Shown here: positions 54,823-64,000 of the stretch, in pieces
How the letters are laid out: every line of letters starts with the position of its first letter
Numbering within the stretch: the stretch's first letter is position 1
Source of the DNA: Vibrio mimicus CAIM 602
Lineage (GTDB): Bacteria > Pseudomonadota > Gammaproteobacteria > Enterobacterales > Vibrionaceae
Length of the DNA stretch: 64,000 nucleotides
NCBI RefSeq assembly: GCF_000338875.1
Contig: NZ_AOMO01000044.1
Span: 221,930 to 285,929, forward strand
Reading direction: 5' to 3'
Notes under the pieces: generated by a model
The model's input: the letters and a program-made list of their open reading frames with translations, nothing else
Told to the model about the DNA's origin: nothing
Database searches by the model: none
Translations under genes and position numbers: made by a program

Positions 54823-56640
54823 ATGCGCAGATGGAAGCCTATCGCATTGGGGATCACGCTCGCTTTATCGAGTCAGGTAAGCTGGGGGGCCGTAATTGAA
54901 ACTACCCGTTTAGTCGGGTTTGGCGAAGCTAAATACCCGGAAAACTTTACCCATTTTGATTATGTGAATCCTCAAGCCCCCAAATATGGAAAAGTCACTT
55001 TTGGTGAACTAGGTACTTACGACAACTTTAACCGCTTTGCTTCACGTGGCGTTTCAGCAGCGAATACAGAAGAACTTTATGACTCGTTGATGTTCTCACC
55101 TGCCGATGAAATCGATTCCTACTATCCGTTGATTGCCAGTAAAGTCCGTTATTCAGATGACTACACTTGGCTTGAAATCGATCTCAATCCTAAAGCACGT
55201 TTTCACGATGGTAAGCCGATCACCGCGCACGATGTTGAATTTACTTTTGGCAAGTTCATGGCAGAAGGTGTACCGCAATATCGGGTCTACTACAAAGATG
55301 TAGGTTCGGTTAAAGCAATTTCTGATCTGACTGTGCGTATCGAGATGAAACAGCCTAATCGTGAACAATTGTTTAGCCTCGCGCAGTCAACTCGAGTTTT
55401 GCCTAAACACTTTTGGCAAGACAAAAACCTTGCAGAGCCACTCAGTCAACCTCCTGTTGGCAGCAGCGCTTACCAGATTACGGATTTTAAACCCGGTCAA
55501 AGTGTTACTTACAAATTGAATGCCGATTACTGGGCCAAAGATTTACCCGTAAACGTCGGACGAAATAACTTTGTGCAAGTTCAATACGATTACTATCGGG
55601 ATGACACCGTCATGCTTGAGGCATTTAAAGCCGGGGAGTTTGATATTCGCCAAGAGAACCAAGCCAAATTCTGGGCGACGTCTTACACCGGCAGCAATTT
55701 TGATCAGGGTTTTATTAAGAAAGAAGAGATTGCTCATCAGGCTCCTGCCACGACTCAAGGTTTCATCTTTAATACTCAACGTCCCGTGTTTCAGGATGTC
55801 CGTGTACGCGAGGCATTGAACTATGCGCTGGATTTTGAATGGATGAATAAGAACCTGTTTTACGATCAATACAAGCGTACTCGCAGCTATTTTCAAAATA
55901 CCGAATATGAAGCACAAGGGTTGCCCGATGCTGCTGAACTTGCGGTGCTATCGCCATTCAAAGACCAATTGCCAGAGCGTGTTTTCACTGAGTCTTATCA
56001 GCCTTCAGTAACCGATGGCAGTGGGCGCATTCGTAACCAAATGCGTGAAGCTTTTGCCTTATTGAAAGCGGCGGGCTGGGAGCTCAAGAATAAAGTGATG
56101 ACCAACGTTAAAACGGGTGAGTCGTTCAGCTTTGAATTCTTGATCTACAGTCCAACCACGGAGCGTATTGCTATTCCATTGCAAAAAAATCTGCAGTTGA
56201 TGGGGATTGAAATGAAGATCCGTACCGTGGATACCACGCAATACACCAAACGGCTGCGAGATCGTGATTTTGATATGATTTCGCACGGTTACAGTGCAAA
56301 CCCTTATCCTAGCCCTAATCTGTTAATTGTGTGGAATTCGCACTATATGGATTCTACGTACAACTCCGCAGGGGCGAATGATCCTGTTATTGATGCGCTT
56401 ACCGAGCAGATTGCCAAAAGCCAGCAGGATACTGAAAAGCTACAAGCTCTTGGCCGCGCGTTAGATCGTGTACTGCAATGGAATTTCTACATCATTCCGC
56501 AATGGCATTTGAGTATGTACCGCGTTGCGATGTGGGATAAATTCAGCCGCCCAAGTGTATTACCTAAATACTCTCTCGGATTAGACACTTGGTGGGTAGA
56601 CAAAGATAAAGCTGCTCGGCTCCCTGAAAAACGGCGTTAG
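54823..56640 (+). CDS. yejA: YejA-like oligopeptide/microcin C ABC transporter, periplasmic binding protein
   Basis: A 605-residue extracellular solute-binding protein, family 5, with a signal peptide ([22 protein letters not shown]). [23 protein letters not shown] and [13 protein letters not shown] are typical of YejA. In E. coli this system imports peptide-nucleotide microcin C and probably natural oligopeptides. ATG 54823 lies 5 bases from GGAGAG; ATGs upstream lack good sites. It is the first of four genes with tight or overlapping junctions (yejABEF). Confidence 0.9.
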   Translation: MRRWKPIALGITLALSSQVSWGAVIETTRLVGFGEAKYPENFTHFDYVNPQAPKYGKVTFGELGTYDNFNRFASRGVSAANTEELYDSLMFSPADEIDSYYPLIASKVRYSDDYTWLEIDLNPKARFHDGKPITAHDVEFTFGKFMAEGVPQYRVYYKDVGSVKAISDLTVRIEMKQPNREQLFSLAQSTRVLPKHFWQDKNLAEPLSQPPVGSSAYQITDFKPGQSVTYKLNADYWAKDLPVNVGRNNFVQVQYDYYRDDTVMLEAFKAGEFDIRQENQAKFWATSYTGSNFDQGFIKKEEIAHQAPATTQGFIFNTQRPVFQDVRVREALNYALDFEWMNKNLFYDQYKRTRSYFQNTEYEAQGLPDAAELAVLSPFKDQLPERVFTESYQPSVTDGSGRIRNQMREAFALLKAAGWELKNKVMTNVKTGESFSFEFLIYSPTTERIAIPLQKNLQLMGIEMKIRTVDTTQYTKRLRDRDFDMISHGYSANPYPSPNLLIVWNSHYMDSTYNSAGANDPVIDALTEQIAKSQQDTEKLQALGRALDRVLQWNFYIIPQWHLSMYRVAMWDKFSRPSVLPKYSLGLDTWWVDKDKAARLPEKRR

Positions 56641-56648
56641 GAGTTGCA

Positions 56649-57731
56649 ATGCTCAGTTATATTTTGCGCCGTTTGTTACTGGTGGTGCCCACTTTGTGGG
56701 CCATTATTACCATTAACTTTTTCATTATTCAGATTGCACCGGGTGGCCCGGTTGAACAGGCCATAGCGCAACTGGAAGGCAACACTTCTGGACTTATGGA
56801 GCGTTTTTCTGGTGGTGGTCAAGAAGTTGCAGCACCGACGGAAGCGCCAACCTCAGGCTACAAAGGTTCCCGTGGGCTTGATCCTCAAGTGGTAGAAGAG
56901 ATCACTCGTCGCTTTGGTTTTGATAAGCCATTGCATGAGCGTTATTTTCAAATGCTTAAAGACTACGCCACCTTTAATTTTGGTGAAAGCCTGTTTCGCG
57001 GCGGTAATGTGATCGATCTGATTGTCGAACGGTTACCTGTTTCCATTTCACTTGGGTTATGGAGCACGTTGCTGATTTACCTGATTTCCATCCCATTAGG
57101 CATCAGTAAAGCCATTCATCATGGTTCGAGATTTGATGTGTGGTCGAGTGCGGTAGTCATTATCGGTTATGCGATTCCCGGATTTTTGTTTGCGATAATT
57201 TTGATCATCCTATTTGCCAGCGGTAACTATTTCAGTTGGTTCCCGTTGCGTGGTCTGGTTTCAGATAACTTTTCAGCGTTGCCTTGGTATGAGCAAGTTC
57301 TTGATTACTTTTGGCATCTCACTTTGCCAACACTAGCGATGGTGATTGGTGGATTCGCCACATTAAGTATGTTGACGAAAAACTCGTTTCTGGACGAGAT
57401 CAATAAACAGTATGTCGTTACCGCGCGTGCCAAAGGGTTGGATGAGCGTCGAATCCTCTACAAACACGTATTTCGAAACGCCATGTTGATCATCATTGCC
57501 GGATTCCCGAGCGCCTTTATCAGTATCTTCTTCACAGGAGCAATGCTGATTGAAGTGATGTTCTCATTGGAGGGGATAGGACTACTCGGCTTTGAAGCAA
57601 CGATCCAGCGCGATTATCCGTTGGTTTTTAGTTCACTCTACATCATGACGTTATTGGGATTGTTACTGAGCATTGTGTCGGATTTGACTTATATGTGGGT
57701 TGATCCCCGCATTGATTTTGAGGCTCGCTGA
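56649..57731 (+). CDS. yejB: YejB-like ABC transporter permease
   Basis: A 360-residue binding-protein-dependent permease with about six helices. The start [20 protein letters not shown] and the long periplasmic segment after helix 1 (about residues 35-95) are features of YejB. The EAA loop is [20 protein letters not shown]. It pairs with YejE in the membrane. It begins 8 bases after yejA with GGAG before the ATG, and its TGA overlaps the yejE ATG. Confidence 0.92.
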   Translation: MLSYILRRLLLVVPTLWAIITINFFIIQIAPGGPVEQAIAQLEGNTSGLMERFSGGGQEVAAPTEAPTSGYKGSRGLDPQVVEEITRRFGFDKPLHERYFQMLKDYATFNFGESLFRGGNVIDLIVERLPVSISLGLWSTLLIYLISIPLGISKAIHHGSRFDVWSSAVVIIGYAIPGFLFAIILIILFASGNYFSWFPLRGLVSDNFSALPWYEQVLDYFWHLTLPTLAMVIGGFATLSMLTKNSFLDEINKQYVVTARAKGLDERRILYKHVFRNAMLIIIAGFPSAFISIFFTGAMLIEVMFSLEGIGLLGFEATIQRDYPLVFSSLYIMTLLGLLLSIVSDLTYMWVDPRIDFEAR

Positions 57732-58786
57732 TGAAGCTGTTGCAAAGAACAAAACGCGCGCCGAATCCTTTAACTGAGGCGCGTTGGGTAAGATTTAAAG
57801 CCAATCGTCGTGGCTTCTGGTCACTCTGGATTTTTCTACTGCTGTTTGTGATCAGTTTGTTTGCAGAACTGATTGCTAATGATAAACCGCTACTCATTCA
57901 CTATGACGGTAATTGGTATACGCCGATTGTGCAGCGATACAGCGAAACACAATTTGGTGGTGAATTTGATACGGAAGCTGATTATACCGACCCGTACGTT
58001 GTCGGGTTGATTGAAGAGAAAGGGCAGATTATCTGGCCGCTAATCCGTTTTCATTACGACACCATCAATTTCAGTATAACAGGCAGTGTGCCATCGCCAC
58101 CGGATTCAGTGAATTGGTTGGGTACGGATGATAAAGGTCGTGATGTTCTTGCACGGATTATCTATGGCTTTCGGATTTCAGTGCTATTTGGGTTTGTGTT
58201 AACGCTAATCTCATCATTGATTGGTGTGCTGGTGGGCGCAACTCAAGGCTACTACGGTGGTTGGCTCGATCTCTTTGGTCAGCGTTTTATCGAAGTTTGG
58301 TCTGGAATGCCGACATTGTTCTTACTGATCATTCTCTCTAGCTTTGTTGAGCCTAACTTTTGGTGGTTGCTTGGCATTATGGTGCTCTTTAGCTGGATGA
58401 GTTTGGTGGGAGTCGTGCGCGCCGAGTTTCTACGCTGCCGAAATTTTGATTATGTGCGTGCGGCGCAGGCGATGGGGGTCAGTGATATGCGAATCATGCT
58501 CCGCCATATGCTGCCCAATGCCATGGTCGCTTCGTTAACTATGATGCCATTCATCCTCTCTGGCTCAGTCACCACTCTCACCTCATTGGATTTTCTTGGG
58601 TTTGGTTTGCCTGCTGGGTCACCTTCACTTGGTGAACTATTGGCGCAAGGTAAAGCCAATTTACAGGCTCCTTGGCTGGGTATTTCAGCTTTTGTGGTGC
58701 TTTCGGTCATGTTGACCTTGTTGGTGTTTATTGGTGAAGCAGTTCGTGATGCGTTTGATCCTCATCTGCAACGGAGAAGCTCATGA
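57731..58786 (+). CDS. yejE: YejE-like ABC transporter permease
   Basis: A 351-residue permease of the OppC type with six helices and a large periplasmic insert after the first (IHYDGNWYTPIVQRYSETQF…). The conserved GTDDKGRDVLARIIYG block and the EAA loop YVRAAQAMGVSDMRIMLRHMLP are present. Its start overlaps the yejB stop by one base (TGATG) and its stop overlaps the yejF start (ATGA), so translation is coupled along the operon. Confidence 0.92.
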   Translation: MKLLQRTKRAPNPLTEARWVRFKANRRGFWSLWIFLLLFVISLFAELIANDKPLLIHYDGNWYTPIVQRYSETQFGGEFDTEADYTDPYVVGLIEEKGQIIWPLIRFHYDTINFSITGSVPSPPDSVNWLGTDDKGRDVLARIIYGFRISVLFGFVLTLISSLIGVLVGATQGYYGGWLDLFGQRFIEVWSGMPTLFLLIILSSFVEPNFWWLLGIMVLFSWMSLVGVVRAEFLRCRNFDYVRAAQAMGVSDMRIMLRHMLPNAMVASLTMMPFILSGSVTTLTSLDFLGFGLPAGSPSLGELLAQGKANLQAPWLGISAFVVLSVMLTLLVFIGEAVRDAFDPHLQRRSS

Positions 58787-60375
58787 GCGATTGGGTATTA
58801 AAGATAGATAACCTATCCGTCGGGTTTGGTGTAAATGGAAGTGCGCAGGCGGTGACTGAAGATGTCAGCTTGCAAATAGCGCGAGGAGAAACGTTAGCCT
58901 TGGTGGGGGAAAGTGGTTCGGGCAAATCGGTGACGGCCAATGCGATTTTACGCCTGCTACCTAAAGGTTCTTCGTACTATTTGAATGGCAGTATCCAATT
59001 TTCAGGTTTAGATACGCTGCGCTGTTCGGAACGTGCGTTACGTGGCATTCGAGGCGGACGGATTGGGATGATTTTTCAAGAACCGATGGTGTCGCTCAAC
59101 CCACTCCATAAAATTGGTAAACAGTTGGTGGAGGCTTTGGCCATCCACCGTGGTTTGCGTTCAACGGTCGCAGAACAGAAAGCCATAGAGTGGCTAGGCA
59201 AAGTCGGAATCCGCCATCCGGAAATGAAGATCAACGCGTATCCACATGAACTTTCTGGTGGTGAACGCCAGAGGGTAATGATTGCCATGGCATTGATGAA
59301 TGAACCCGAATTATTGATTGCCGATGAGCCTACTACGGCTCTGGATGTGTCCGTTCAGGCACAAATTCTCGATTTACTCAAATCACTGCAACAAGAGTTG
59401 GGTATGACCATGCTGTTTATTACTCATGATTTGAGCATAGTACGCCGAATTGCTGACCGAGTGGCCGTGATGCAACGTGGGCGGTTGGTGGAAACCAATG
59501 AATGCCAAGCTTTGTTTAATGCACCACAACATCCTTACACTCAACAGTTGATCAATGCCGATCCGCGCGGTTTGCCTGTGCCGATTGAGGCCAATGCTCC
59601 AACTCTGTTGCAAACGGAAAATTTGAAGGTCTGGTTTCCTATCAAGGGCGGGCTATTTCGCCGTACTCAAGCCTATATCAAGGCTGTAACGGATATGAAT
59701 TTCAGTCTCGCTAAAGGTCAGTCACTGGGCCTTGTGGGTGAGAGTGGTTCTGGTAAATCCACCACTGGCATGGCGATTCTAAAGCTTTTAGCTTCGCAGG
59801 GTGTGATTCGTTTCTCTGGGCAAGATCTGCAAACGCTCAAACGACATGACATGCTGCCATACCGAAGCAAAATGCAAGTGGTCTTCCAAGATCCTTATTC
59901 TGCGCTCAATCCTCGAATGTCCGTTGCTCAAGTTATCGGTGAGGGGTTACGAGTGTATAGCCAAATGGATGATGAACAAATTGATCAGGCGATTTGTGAA
60001 GTGATGGAAGAGGTGGGGTTGGATATCACGACGCGGCATCGTTATCCCAATGAATTTTCCGGTGGACAAAGGCAACGTATCGCGATTGCGCGCGCTTTGG
60101 TTCTAAAACCCGAGTTTATTTTGTTGGATGAGCCGACATCTTCTTTAGATCGTACTGTTCAGGCACAAGTTTTGGACTTACTGAAAGATCTACAGCAGAA
60201 ATATCACTTAACTTATCTGTTTATCAGCCACGATTTGGCAGTGATCCGTGCTTTGTGTCATCACACCATCGTCATGAAAGCCGGCGAGATCGTGGAGCAA
60301 GGAGAAACTCAGGCTCTGTTTGAAAATCCAACTCACCCCTATACACAGGAGTTGGTCCGACTATCACTGATTTGA
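58783..60375 (+). CDS. yejF: YejF-like ABC transporter ATP-binding protein, two fused ATPase domains
   Basis: A 530-residue protein with two complete ABC units. First unit: [18 protein letters not shown], signature [15 protein letters not shown], Walker [15 protein letters not shown]. Second unit: [18 protein letters not shown], signature [15 protein letters not shown], Walker [14 protein letters not shown]. The fused layout is normal for YejF and energises YejB/YejE. It is the last gene of the operon; a terminator follows. Confidence 0.94.
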   Translation: MSDWVLKIDNLSVGFGVNGSAQAVTEDVSLQIARGETLALVGESGSGKSVTANAILRLLPKGSSYYLNGSIQFSGLDTLRCSERALRGIRGGRIGMIFQEPMVSLNPLHKIGKQLVEALAIHRGLRSTVAEQKAIEWLGKVGIRHPEMKINAYPHELSGGERQRVMIAMALMNEPELLIADEPTTALDVSVQAQILDLLKSLQQELGMTMLFITHDLSIVRRIADRVAVMQRGRLVETNECQALFNAPQHPYTQQLINADPRGLPVPIEANAPTLLQTENLKVWFPIKGGLFRRTQAYIKAVTDMNFSLAKGQSLGLVGESGSGKSTTGMAILKLLASQGVIRFSGQDLQTLKRHDMLPYRSKMQVVFQDPYSALNPRMSVAQVIGEGLRVYSQMDDEQIDQAICEVMEEVGLDITTRHRYPNEFSGGQRQRIAIARALVLKPEFILLDEPTSSLDRTVQAQVLDLLKDLQQKYHLTYLFISHDLAVIRALCHHTIVMKAGEIVEQGETQALFENPTHPYTQELVRLSLI

Positions 60376-60409
60376 TACGTCTGAGTTAATCGATGTTGCA
60401 GATAGCAAA

Positions 60410-60430
60410 CCGCCCTCTTGTTGAGGGCGG
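60410..60430. terminator. Terminator between yejF and the convergent M16-like gene
   Basis: CCGCCCTC (60410-60417) pairs with GAGGGCGG (60423-60430) across TTGTT. T tracts on both sides are short (GCTG on plus, TTTGC on minus). Confidence 0.6.
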
Positions 60431-60444
60431 CTGCACTGACCAGC

Positions 60445-61761
60445 TTAAGATGCTGATGGCGTAACATACAGTGTTGGCGTATTTGACCAGCTCTGTTTTA
60501 ACGCTGGTGTCAAATCGCCTTCATAAGCATGTGCCATAAAGAGATCAAACAGTGCTAATTCGGAAGATGGCGTAACGTAGACTTTGCGCTGCGCCATAGC
60601 AGCAACCAAACGATCTGCCTGATTGCGAATGTCGTCAGCTTGGTTTAGTTCTGTTTGTGCTTGTAAATGAGCGCGCTGAGTAGCAACCGCCAGCTCAAAT
60701 TCTGCTTTGCTAAAGCCATTTGATAAAGCGCGTTCAATTTCCGCTTTCACTTGTTGCTGAACTTTCTGGCTCTCCTCTTGTGAGACGCCTGGAATGGTAA
60801 GGTTCGACCAAAGTGAGCGGTTCATCATCCACTCAACTTGAGTTTGAGCGGACAAATTATACGGCTGAAGGACTTGGTTGATCCGGTTTTGCAACGCAAT
60901 GTTCGCCACTTGAACCAACATGGTTTGGCGGCGTTGTTGCTTACTATCATTGCTAACAGGGGACGGTACAAGAGTGTTCAAGCTGATGTTCTGTTTTGCC
61001 ACATCTTGCATTTGAGCTTGCAAGTTTGGTATCACCATCGCGCTTTGAAGAGTGGCAGAGTTTTTGTGCCAATCGCTAAACTGCTGATCAATTAACTGCT
61101 CTAAATGGCGTTTGTTAAAATCGCCAACCACAATCAATGTCATGTTTTTTGGTGCATAAAAGCGCTGTTTAAATTCCATCGCTTGCGCACCATTGATTTG
61201 ACTCAATCGGCTCTGTAGCGCATCAAAGCTACGCTGAACCTGTTGCTGCTGGGCATAGTTCAGAGCAGGAGCAAGCAAACGTCCATCAACCGCAATCTGT
61301 TCTACAGATTTGTTCAACATATCTGGTGCAGGTAGGGCATCGTTACGCAGAGCATTCGACAACTCACTGAATGCTTGGGACATTTGCTCTTGCGTTGTGG
61401 TGTGTAGGCTAACCACAGTCTGGTTGAGATCTAACTGCGCTTGAGCTGGAACAGTGAGTTGACCCAGCATTTGTGCGGCGGTGTACATTGCACTGCCAGA
61501 TTGACCGCCTTGTTCCTGAAGAAGCCCGCCACCCATTACCATGCGTATGGCAACGTTATGTTGTGTATTCGGCATAGGTAAAAGCACGTAGTGCAAGCCA
61601 TTTTCCAATACCCCTGCAGAGGTTTGGCGAGGAAGCTGTAAATCGCTGCGCTCAAACCACCATTGATCAGCTGATTGAGCTTGAATAGCAGGGGCGAGTA
61701 GTAGGCTTGAACAGCACAAAGTAAGACTTAAAGTACGAACAACAGATTTTAAAGGATGCAA
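60445..61761 (-). CDS. M16-family protein lacking the zinc motif, exported
   Basis: A protein of about 438 residues resembling one half of an M16 (pitrilysin/processing peptidase) protein: LENGLHYVLLPMPNTQHNVAIRMVM at the start, QRFYAPKNMTLIVVGDFNKRHLEQLI in the middle. Where active members have HxxEH, this one has SGSAMYTAAQM, so it should not bind catalytic zinc and may act as a chaperone-like or regulatory subunit. A signal peptide (LHPLKSVVRTLSLTLCCSSL…) points to export. The start is set at TTG 61761, spaced 6 bases from GAGAGGA; an upstream GTG at 61794 is the alternative. No catalytic partner is adjacent. Confidence 0.75.
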   Translation of the reverse strand: MHPLKSVVRTLSLTLCCSSLLLAPAIQAQSADQWWFERSDLQLPRQTSAGVLENGLHYVLLPMPNTQHNVAIRMVMGGGLLQEQGGQSGSAMYTAAQMLGQLTVPAQAQLDLNQTVVSLHTTTQEQMSQAFSELSNALRNDALPAPDMLNKSVEQIAVDGRLLAPALNYAQQQQVQRSFDALQSRLSQINGAQAMEFKQRFYAPKNMTLIVVGDFNKRHLEQLIDQQFSDWHKNSATLQSAMVIPNLQAQMQDVAKQNISLNTLVPSPVSNDSKQQRRQTMLVQVANIALQNRINQVLQPYNLSAQTQVEWMMNRSLWSNLTIPGVSQEESQKVQQQVKAEIERALSNGFSKAEFELAVATQRAHLQAQTELNQADDIRNQADRLVAAMAQRKVYVTPSSELALFDLFMAHAYEGDLTPALKQSWSNTPTLYVTPSAS

Positions 61762-61803
61762 TGCAAAATCCTCTCGATAGGATGCCAAGATCACACAAGA
61801 ACG

Positions 61804-61925
61804 TGAATGTGTTTACATTCATCGCAGACAACTTCCGTGTTCCGCTTGGTAGAGCCCGGATATCGAGGTAGGCGACACTGACAAGTGCAGTGTGGGAACT
61901 GAGACTGGCGACAAATTAAACGGGC
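61804..61925. other. Leader region of the M16-like gene with inverted repeats
   Basis: TGAATGT/ACATTCA (61804-61821) forms a 7-bp arm pair. GCCCG (61854-61858) and CGGGC (61921-61925) could close a larger structure that encloses ACACTG/CAGTGT (61875-61893). This might be a structured 5' leader on the minus strand. I do not recognise a riboswitch class. Confidence 0.25.
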
Positions 61926-62002
61926 GCGATTTTCTATTTCCCAGTCACATGTGTCAATCCTAATTCATTAGTTTAACTGTTAGTCTCGTGACTGAGACAA
62001 CA

Positions 62003-62398
62003 CTACGGTTTCACGATGAGTTCGCTATATCCGGTATTCGGATCATACTGACGAGTGAAATGATGTTGTGGGTAGTGATGAATCATGAGTTCAGCCGTTG
62101 TGTTGATAAGGTTGCCATCCAGCAAATGACCGCCCCAAACTTGGCCTTGTGCATCTGCCACCGCAATATGCAGATGACAATGTTCGTTAGTTAATGTACC
62201 GCTGAGAGAGAGAATTTCAAACGGCGCCGCCACTTGCAGGGTCGAAACACTATCGGCAAGACGGATGTTGAGCTGTGACAGACAACCGACACATGAGGCA
62301 ATCGACCCCGCATGAATCTCATGCTTTTGAACTAACTGCGCAATCCGTTGTTTTAAATCGTCACCTTGAGTTAAGCGCACCGCAATCAGTTTGATCAT
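62003..62398 (-). CDS. DUF296 / PCC-domain protein
   Basis: A 131-residue protein made of one PCC (plants and prokaryotes conserved) domain: MIKLIAVRLTQGDDLKQRIA, GSIASCVGCLSQLNIRLAD, LSGTLTNEHCHLHIAVAD and GGHLLDGNLINTTAELMI. These domains form trimers; in bacteria they occur alone and their role is not known. Its ATG overlaps the TetR gene stop by 4 bases, so it is translated with that repressor. Confidence 0.87.
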   Translation of the reverse strand: MIKLIAVRLTQGDDLKQRIAQLVQKHEIHAGSIASCVGCLSQLNIRLADSVSTLQVAAPFEILSLSGTLTNEHCHLHIAVADAQGQVWGGHLLDGNLINTTAELMIHHYPQHHFTRQYDPNTGYSELIVKP

Positions 62399-62976
62399 GC
62401 TTGCCCTTCAATTAAACCCGTTAAAGCGATTAAGCCTTGCTCAAGATCTGCATGGCGCTGAGCTTTGCCCAACACTCGCATTCCTTGCATTTGAGTGAGC
62501 ACCAATTTAGCCAGTAAATCAGCAGGAACTCGAGATGGAATTTGACCTTGTTGCATGGCGTTGTTGAGTGCGCGAGTAATTAAATTCAGCAGCAGGTCAA
62601 ACAATGCATGGCCTTTGGCGAGTACTTCGCTATCCGTATCGGCATGTTCGACGAGTGCATTTTGAATAAAGCAGCCACTCTTTGCCTCTCTTTGCAAAAC
62701 GGCAAAATCTTCTAAAAAAGCCTTCAGCTCAGGCCAGCTAGCTTGCTCATCTTCTAAATCGGTGAGAGCAGGGAAGCTGATCAATGTGAGATAACGATCC
62801 AGCGCTTCATAATAGAGTTTTTGTTTATCACCAAACGCATTGTACAGGCTGAAGCGGTTGATTTTTAAGTGATCGACCAGATCTGAAATCGCCGTATTGG
62901 CATAGCCTTTCTGCCAAAACAGTGCCATTGCCTCACGCAATTTCTCTTCTCGATCAAAATTGGATTTTCTTGCCAT
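62395..62976 (-). CDS. TetR-family transcriptional regulator
   Basis: A 193-residue repressor with the N-terminal HTH in REAMALFWQKGYANTAISDLVDHLKINRFSLYNAFGDK and a helical effector domain typical of the NemR/AcrR-like group. Cys102 (in AKSGCFIQNALVEHAD) sits at the position that often carries ligand or redox sensing in relatives. Palindromes lie between this gene and the divergent GST pair, so it probably controls both directions. Confidence 0.86.
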   Translation of the reverse strand: MARKSNFDREEKLREAMALFWQKGYANTAISDLVDHLKINRFSLYNAFGDKQKLYYEALDRYLTLISFPALTDLEDEQASWPELKAFLEDFAVLQREAKSGCFIQNALVEHADTDSEVLAKGHALFDLLLNLITRALNNAMQQGQIPSRVPADLLAKLVLTQMQGMRVLGKAQRHADLEQGLIALTGLIEGQA

Positions 62977-63005
62977 CGGAAACTCTGCGGTAAATATATT
63001 CTTGA

Positions 63006-63017
63006 CTGAACGTTCAG
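63006..63017. promoter_or_regulatory. TetR-type palindrome 1
   Basis: CTGAACGTTCAG, a perfect 12-bp palindrome 30 bases before the TetR start codon. TTGACT (63003-63008), a possible -35 element for the GST genes, overlaps it. Confidence 0.62.
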
Positions 63018-63038
63018 AAACTGAGTAGAGTATATCCA

Positions 63039-63050
63039 GAACGATCGTTC
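63039..63050. promoter_or_regulatory. TetR-type palindrome 2
   Basis: GAACGATCGTTC, a perfect palindrome carrying the same GAACG/CGTTC arms as the first site with a different centre, 27 bases before the GST start. The two sites are centred 33 bases apart, about three helical turns. Confidence 0.62.
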
Positions 63051-63076
63051 AGAAAAAGAAAATTAAGGAAATTAGA

Positions 63077-63688
63077 ATGAAATTATATGAAACCGCCATG
63101 ACCCCAAGCAGCCGCAGAGTCTCGATCTTTCTTAAGGAATTAGGATTGGATGTTGAGCGTGTACAGGTTGATGTTCGAGGCGGAGAGAATTTATCCGATG
63201 CATTTAAAAGCAAAAGCCTAAACGGCAAGGTGCCATTGCTAGAGCTTGAAGATGGTACAACACTTTGTGAGAGCGTTGCGATTTGCCGTTATTTTGATCA
63301 GGCATACCCAAATTCACACCATCTATTTGGCAATACGGCTTTAGAGAAAGCTCAAGTTGAGATGTGGCATCGTGTGGTTGAATTCCAAGGGTTGTATGCT
63401 GGTTTTCAAGCATTCCGTAATTTGAGTGGTATTTACAAAGATCGTGAAAATTGTGTCTATGCTTGGGGTGAAGAGAGCAAAGCTCGTGTGGCAGAATTTT
63501 TACCTCAACTCGAACAGCGTTTAGCGCAGTCTACTTTTATTGCTAGCGATCGTTTCACTATTGTTGATATTACCGCCTACATTTTCATTGGCTTTGCCGA
63601 AAAGGCGTTGGAATTGCCTGTGGCTGAACACTATCCGCACATCACCCGCTGGTATGAGCAGATTGCACAACGACCAGCATTTCAATAA
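63077..63688 (+). CDS. Glutathione S-transferase family protein
   Basis: A 203-residue GST. The N-terminal thioredoxin-like half has [20 protein letters not shown], with Ser in the position of the catalytic residue, and the cis-Pro plus Glu-Ser glutathione contact in [19 protein letters not shown]. The C-terminal helical half has [19 protein letters not shown], the N-capping-box region of GSTs. It is first in a GST pair controlled by the TetR-type palindromes; conjugation or reduction of electrophiles is expected. Confidence 0.88.
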   Translation: MKLYETAMTPSSRRVSIFLKELGLDVERVQVDVRGGENLSDAFKSKSLNGKVPLLELEDGTTLCESVAICRYFDQAYPNSHHLFGNTALEKAQVEMWHRVVEFQGLYAGFQAFRNLSGIYKDRENCVYAWGEESKARVAEFLPQLEQRLAQSTFIASDRFTIVDITAYIFIGFAEKALELPVAEHYPHITRWYEQIAQRPAFQ

Positions 63689-63699
63689 GGAATCTTTAT

Positions 63700-64000
63700 A
63701 TGATTGACTTTTATACTGCTGCAACGCCGAATGGCCATAAAATTGCCATTGCTCTTGAAGAGATGGGGTTGGAATACACAACTCATGCGCTAAATCTTTC
63801 CAGCAATGAGCAAAAACAGCCTGCTTTTACGGCGATCAATCCGAACGGACGTATTCCAGCGATCGTCGATCGAGAGAATGAGGATTTCGCTGTATTTGAG
63901 TCTGGCGCGATTCTGCTCTATCTCGCAGAGAAGACAGGGAAATTCCTGCCTCAAGAAACCAAAGCTCGTTCACGTGTTCTCCAGTGGTTGATGTTCCAGA
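63700..64000 (+). CDS. Second glutathione S-transferase, cut by the window end
   Basis: The first 100 codons of a GST related to YfcG/Ygh[21 protein letters not shown], then [18 protein letters not shown] and [16 protein letters not shown], which give the cis-Pro and Glu-Ser glutathione contacts. The family's TxNxxK-like arrangement near the N-terminus (TPNGHK) suggests disulfide reductase activity. It begins 11 bases after the first GST stop with AAGGAATC upstream, so both genes share an operon. The end lies outside the window. Confidence 0.88.
   Translation, partial: MIDFYTAATPNGHKIAIALEEMGLEYTTHALNLSSNEQKQPAFTAINPNGRIPAIVDRENEDFAVFESGAILLYLAEKTGKFLPQETKARSRVLQWLMFQ

Noticed and set aside
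61845..61925. tRNA-like TTGGTAGAGCCCGGAT sequence
   Set aside because: It resembles a D-arm, but there is no T-arm, no proper anticodon stem and no 7-bp acceptor stem at the right distance.
1..64000. CRISPR array, rRNA, tRNA or insertion sequence
   Set aside because: No regularly spaced repeats, no rRNA or tRNA signatures and no transposase genes were seen on reading through the window.

Overview
The window looks like a gamma-proteobacterial chromosome of the Vibrio cholerae group, most likely the second chromosome. This is inferred from remembered family resemblance, not from a search. Supporting clues are a VexLM-type RND pump, a tal-tkt pair facing a SorC-type regulator, a PhnW/PbfA/PhnX aminoethylphosphonate locus, a YejABEF transporter and ERIC-type intergenic repeats. 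Most of the window has ordinary mid-GC base composition. The stretch from about 16.8 to 20.8 kb is much more AT-rich (about 30% GC in the lines counted by hand) and is the one clearly accessory block.

Layout. 0-3.5 kb: a persulfide/sulfane-sulfur locus (CoA-disulfide reductase-rhodanese, DUF2892, BigR/HlyU-like ArsR regulator, two YeeE/YedE halves, the second broken by an amber codon). 3.6-7.8 kb: an RND efflux pair. 8-16.4 kb: nitroreductase, ABM protein, a frameshifted LysR gene, trmK, glpM, and a co-directional run of small metabolic genes ending in an AbrB-type membrane protein. 16.8-20.8 kb: the accessory cassette. 21.4-27.6 kb: tkt, tal, a SorC-family regulator and a GH18 chitinase. 27.6-40.5 kb: sseA, a VOC protein, moeB and a frameshifted moeA, folE, msrAB, fhs, mscL, a YiaY-type alcohol dehydrogenase, elbB, a LysR gene, yjjG and rnk. 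40.6-49 kb: a complete aminoethylphosphonate uptake and degradation locus. 49-54.7 kb: transporters and small housekeeping genes. 54.8-60.4 kb: yejABEF. 60.4-64 kb: an M16-like protein lacking its zinc motif, DUF296, a TetR regulator and two glutathione S-transferases.

The most interesting object is the minus-strand cassette at 16826-20783. It is read in the order HTH-PIN-ankyrin protein, radical SAM enzyme with a short cysteine-containing C-terminal domain, P-loop kinase joined to a HAD phosphatase, and a uracil-phosphoribosyltransferase-like enzyme. The first three genes overlap by 4 bases and the last follows after 13, so they look like one translationally coupled operon. The enzymes suggest synthesis or remodelling of a nucleotide-like compound under a sensor that carries a potential nuclease. 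I do not recognise it as a named system. The kinase-HAD protein is split by a change of frame exactly at T TTA AAG, a canonical -1 slippery heptamer. Programmed frameshifting and a one-base homopolymer deletion are both possible.

Regulatory structure is also visible. Three copies of a TGG-N6-CCA palindrome lie before phnW and both phosphonate transporter units, and a PhoB-box-like array precedes the transporter ATPase gene. ATTTGCTC repeats sit between tal and the SorC gene, an 8-bp inverted repeat lies before the ArsR gene, and two GAACG-type palindromes lie between the TetR and GST genes. Four reading frames are interrupted (YeeE half, LysR, moeA, kinase-HAD). Three of these look like single-base indels, so sequence error should be excluded before calling them pseudogenes.
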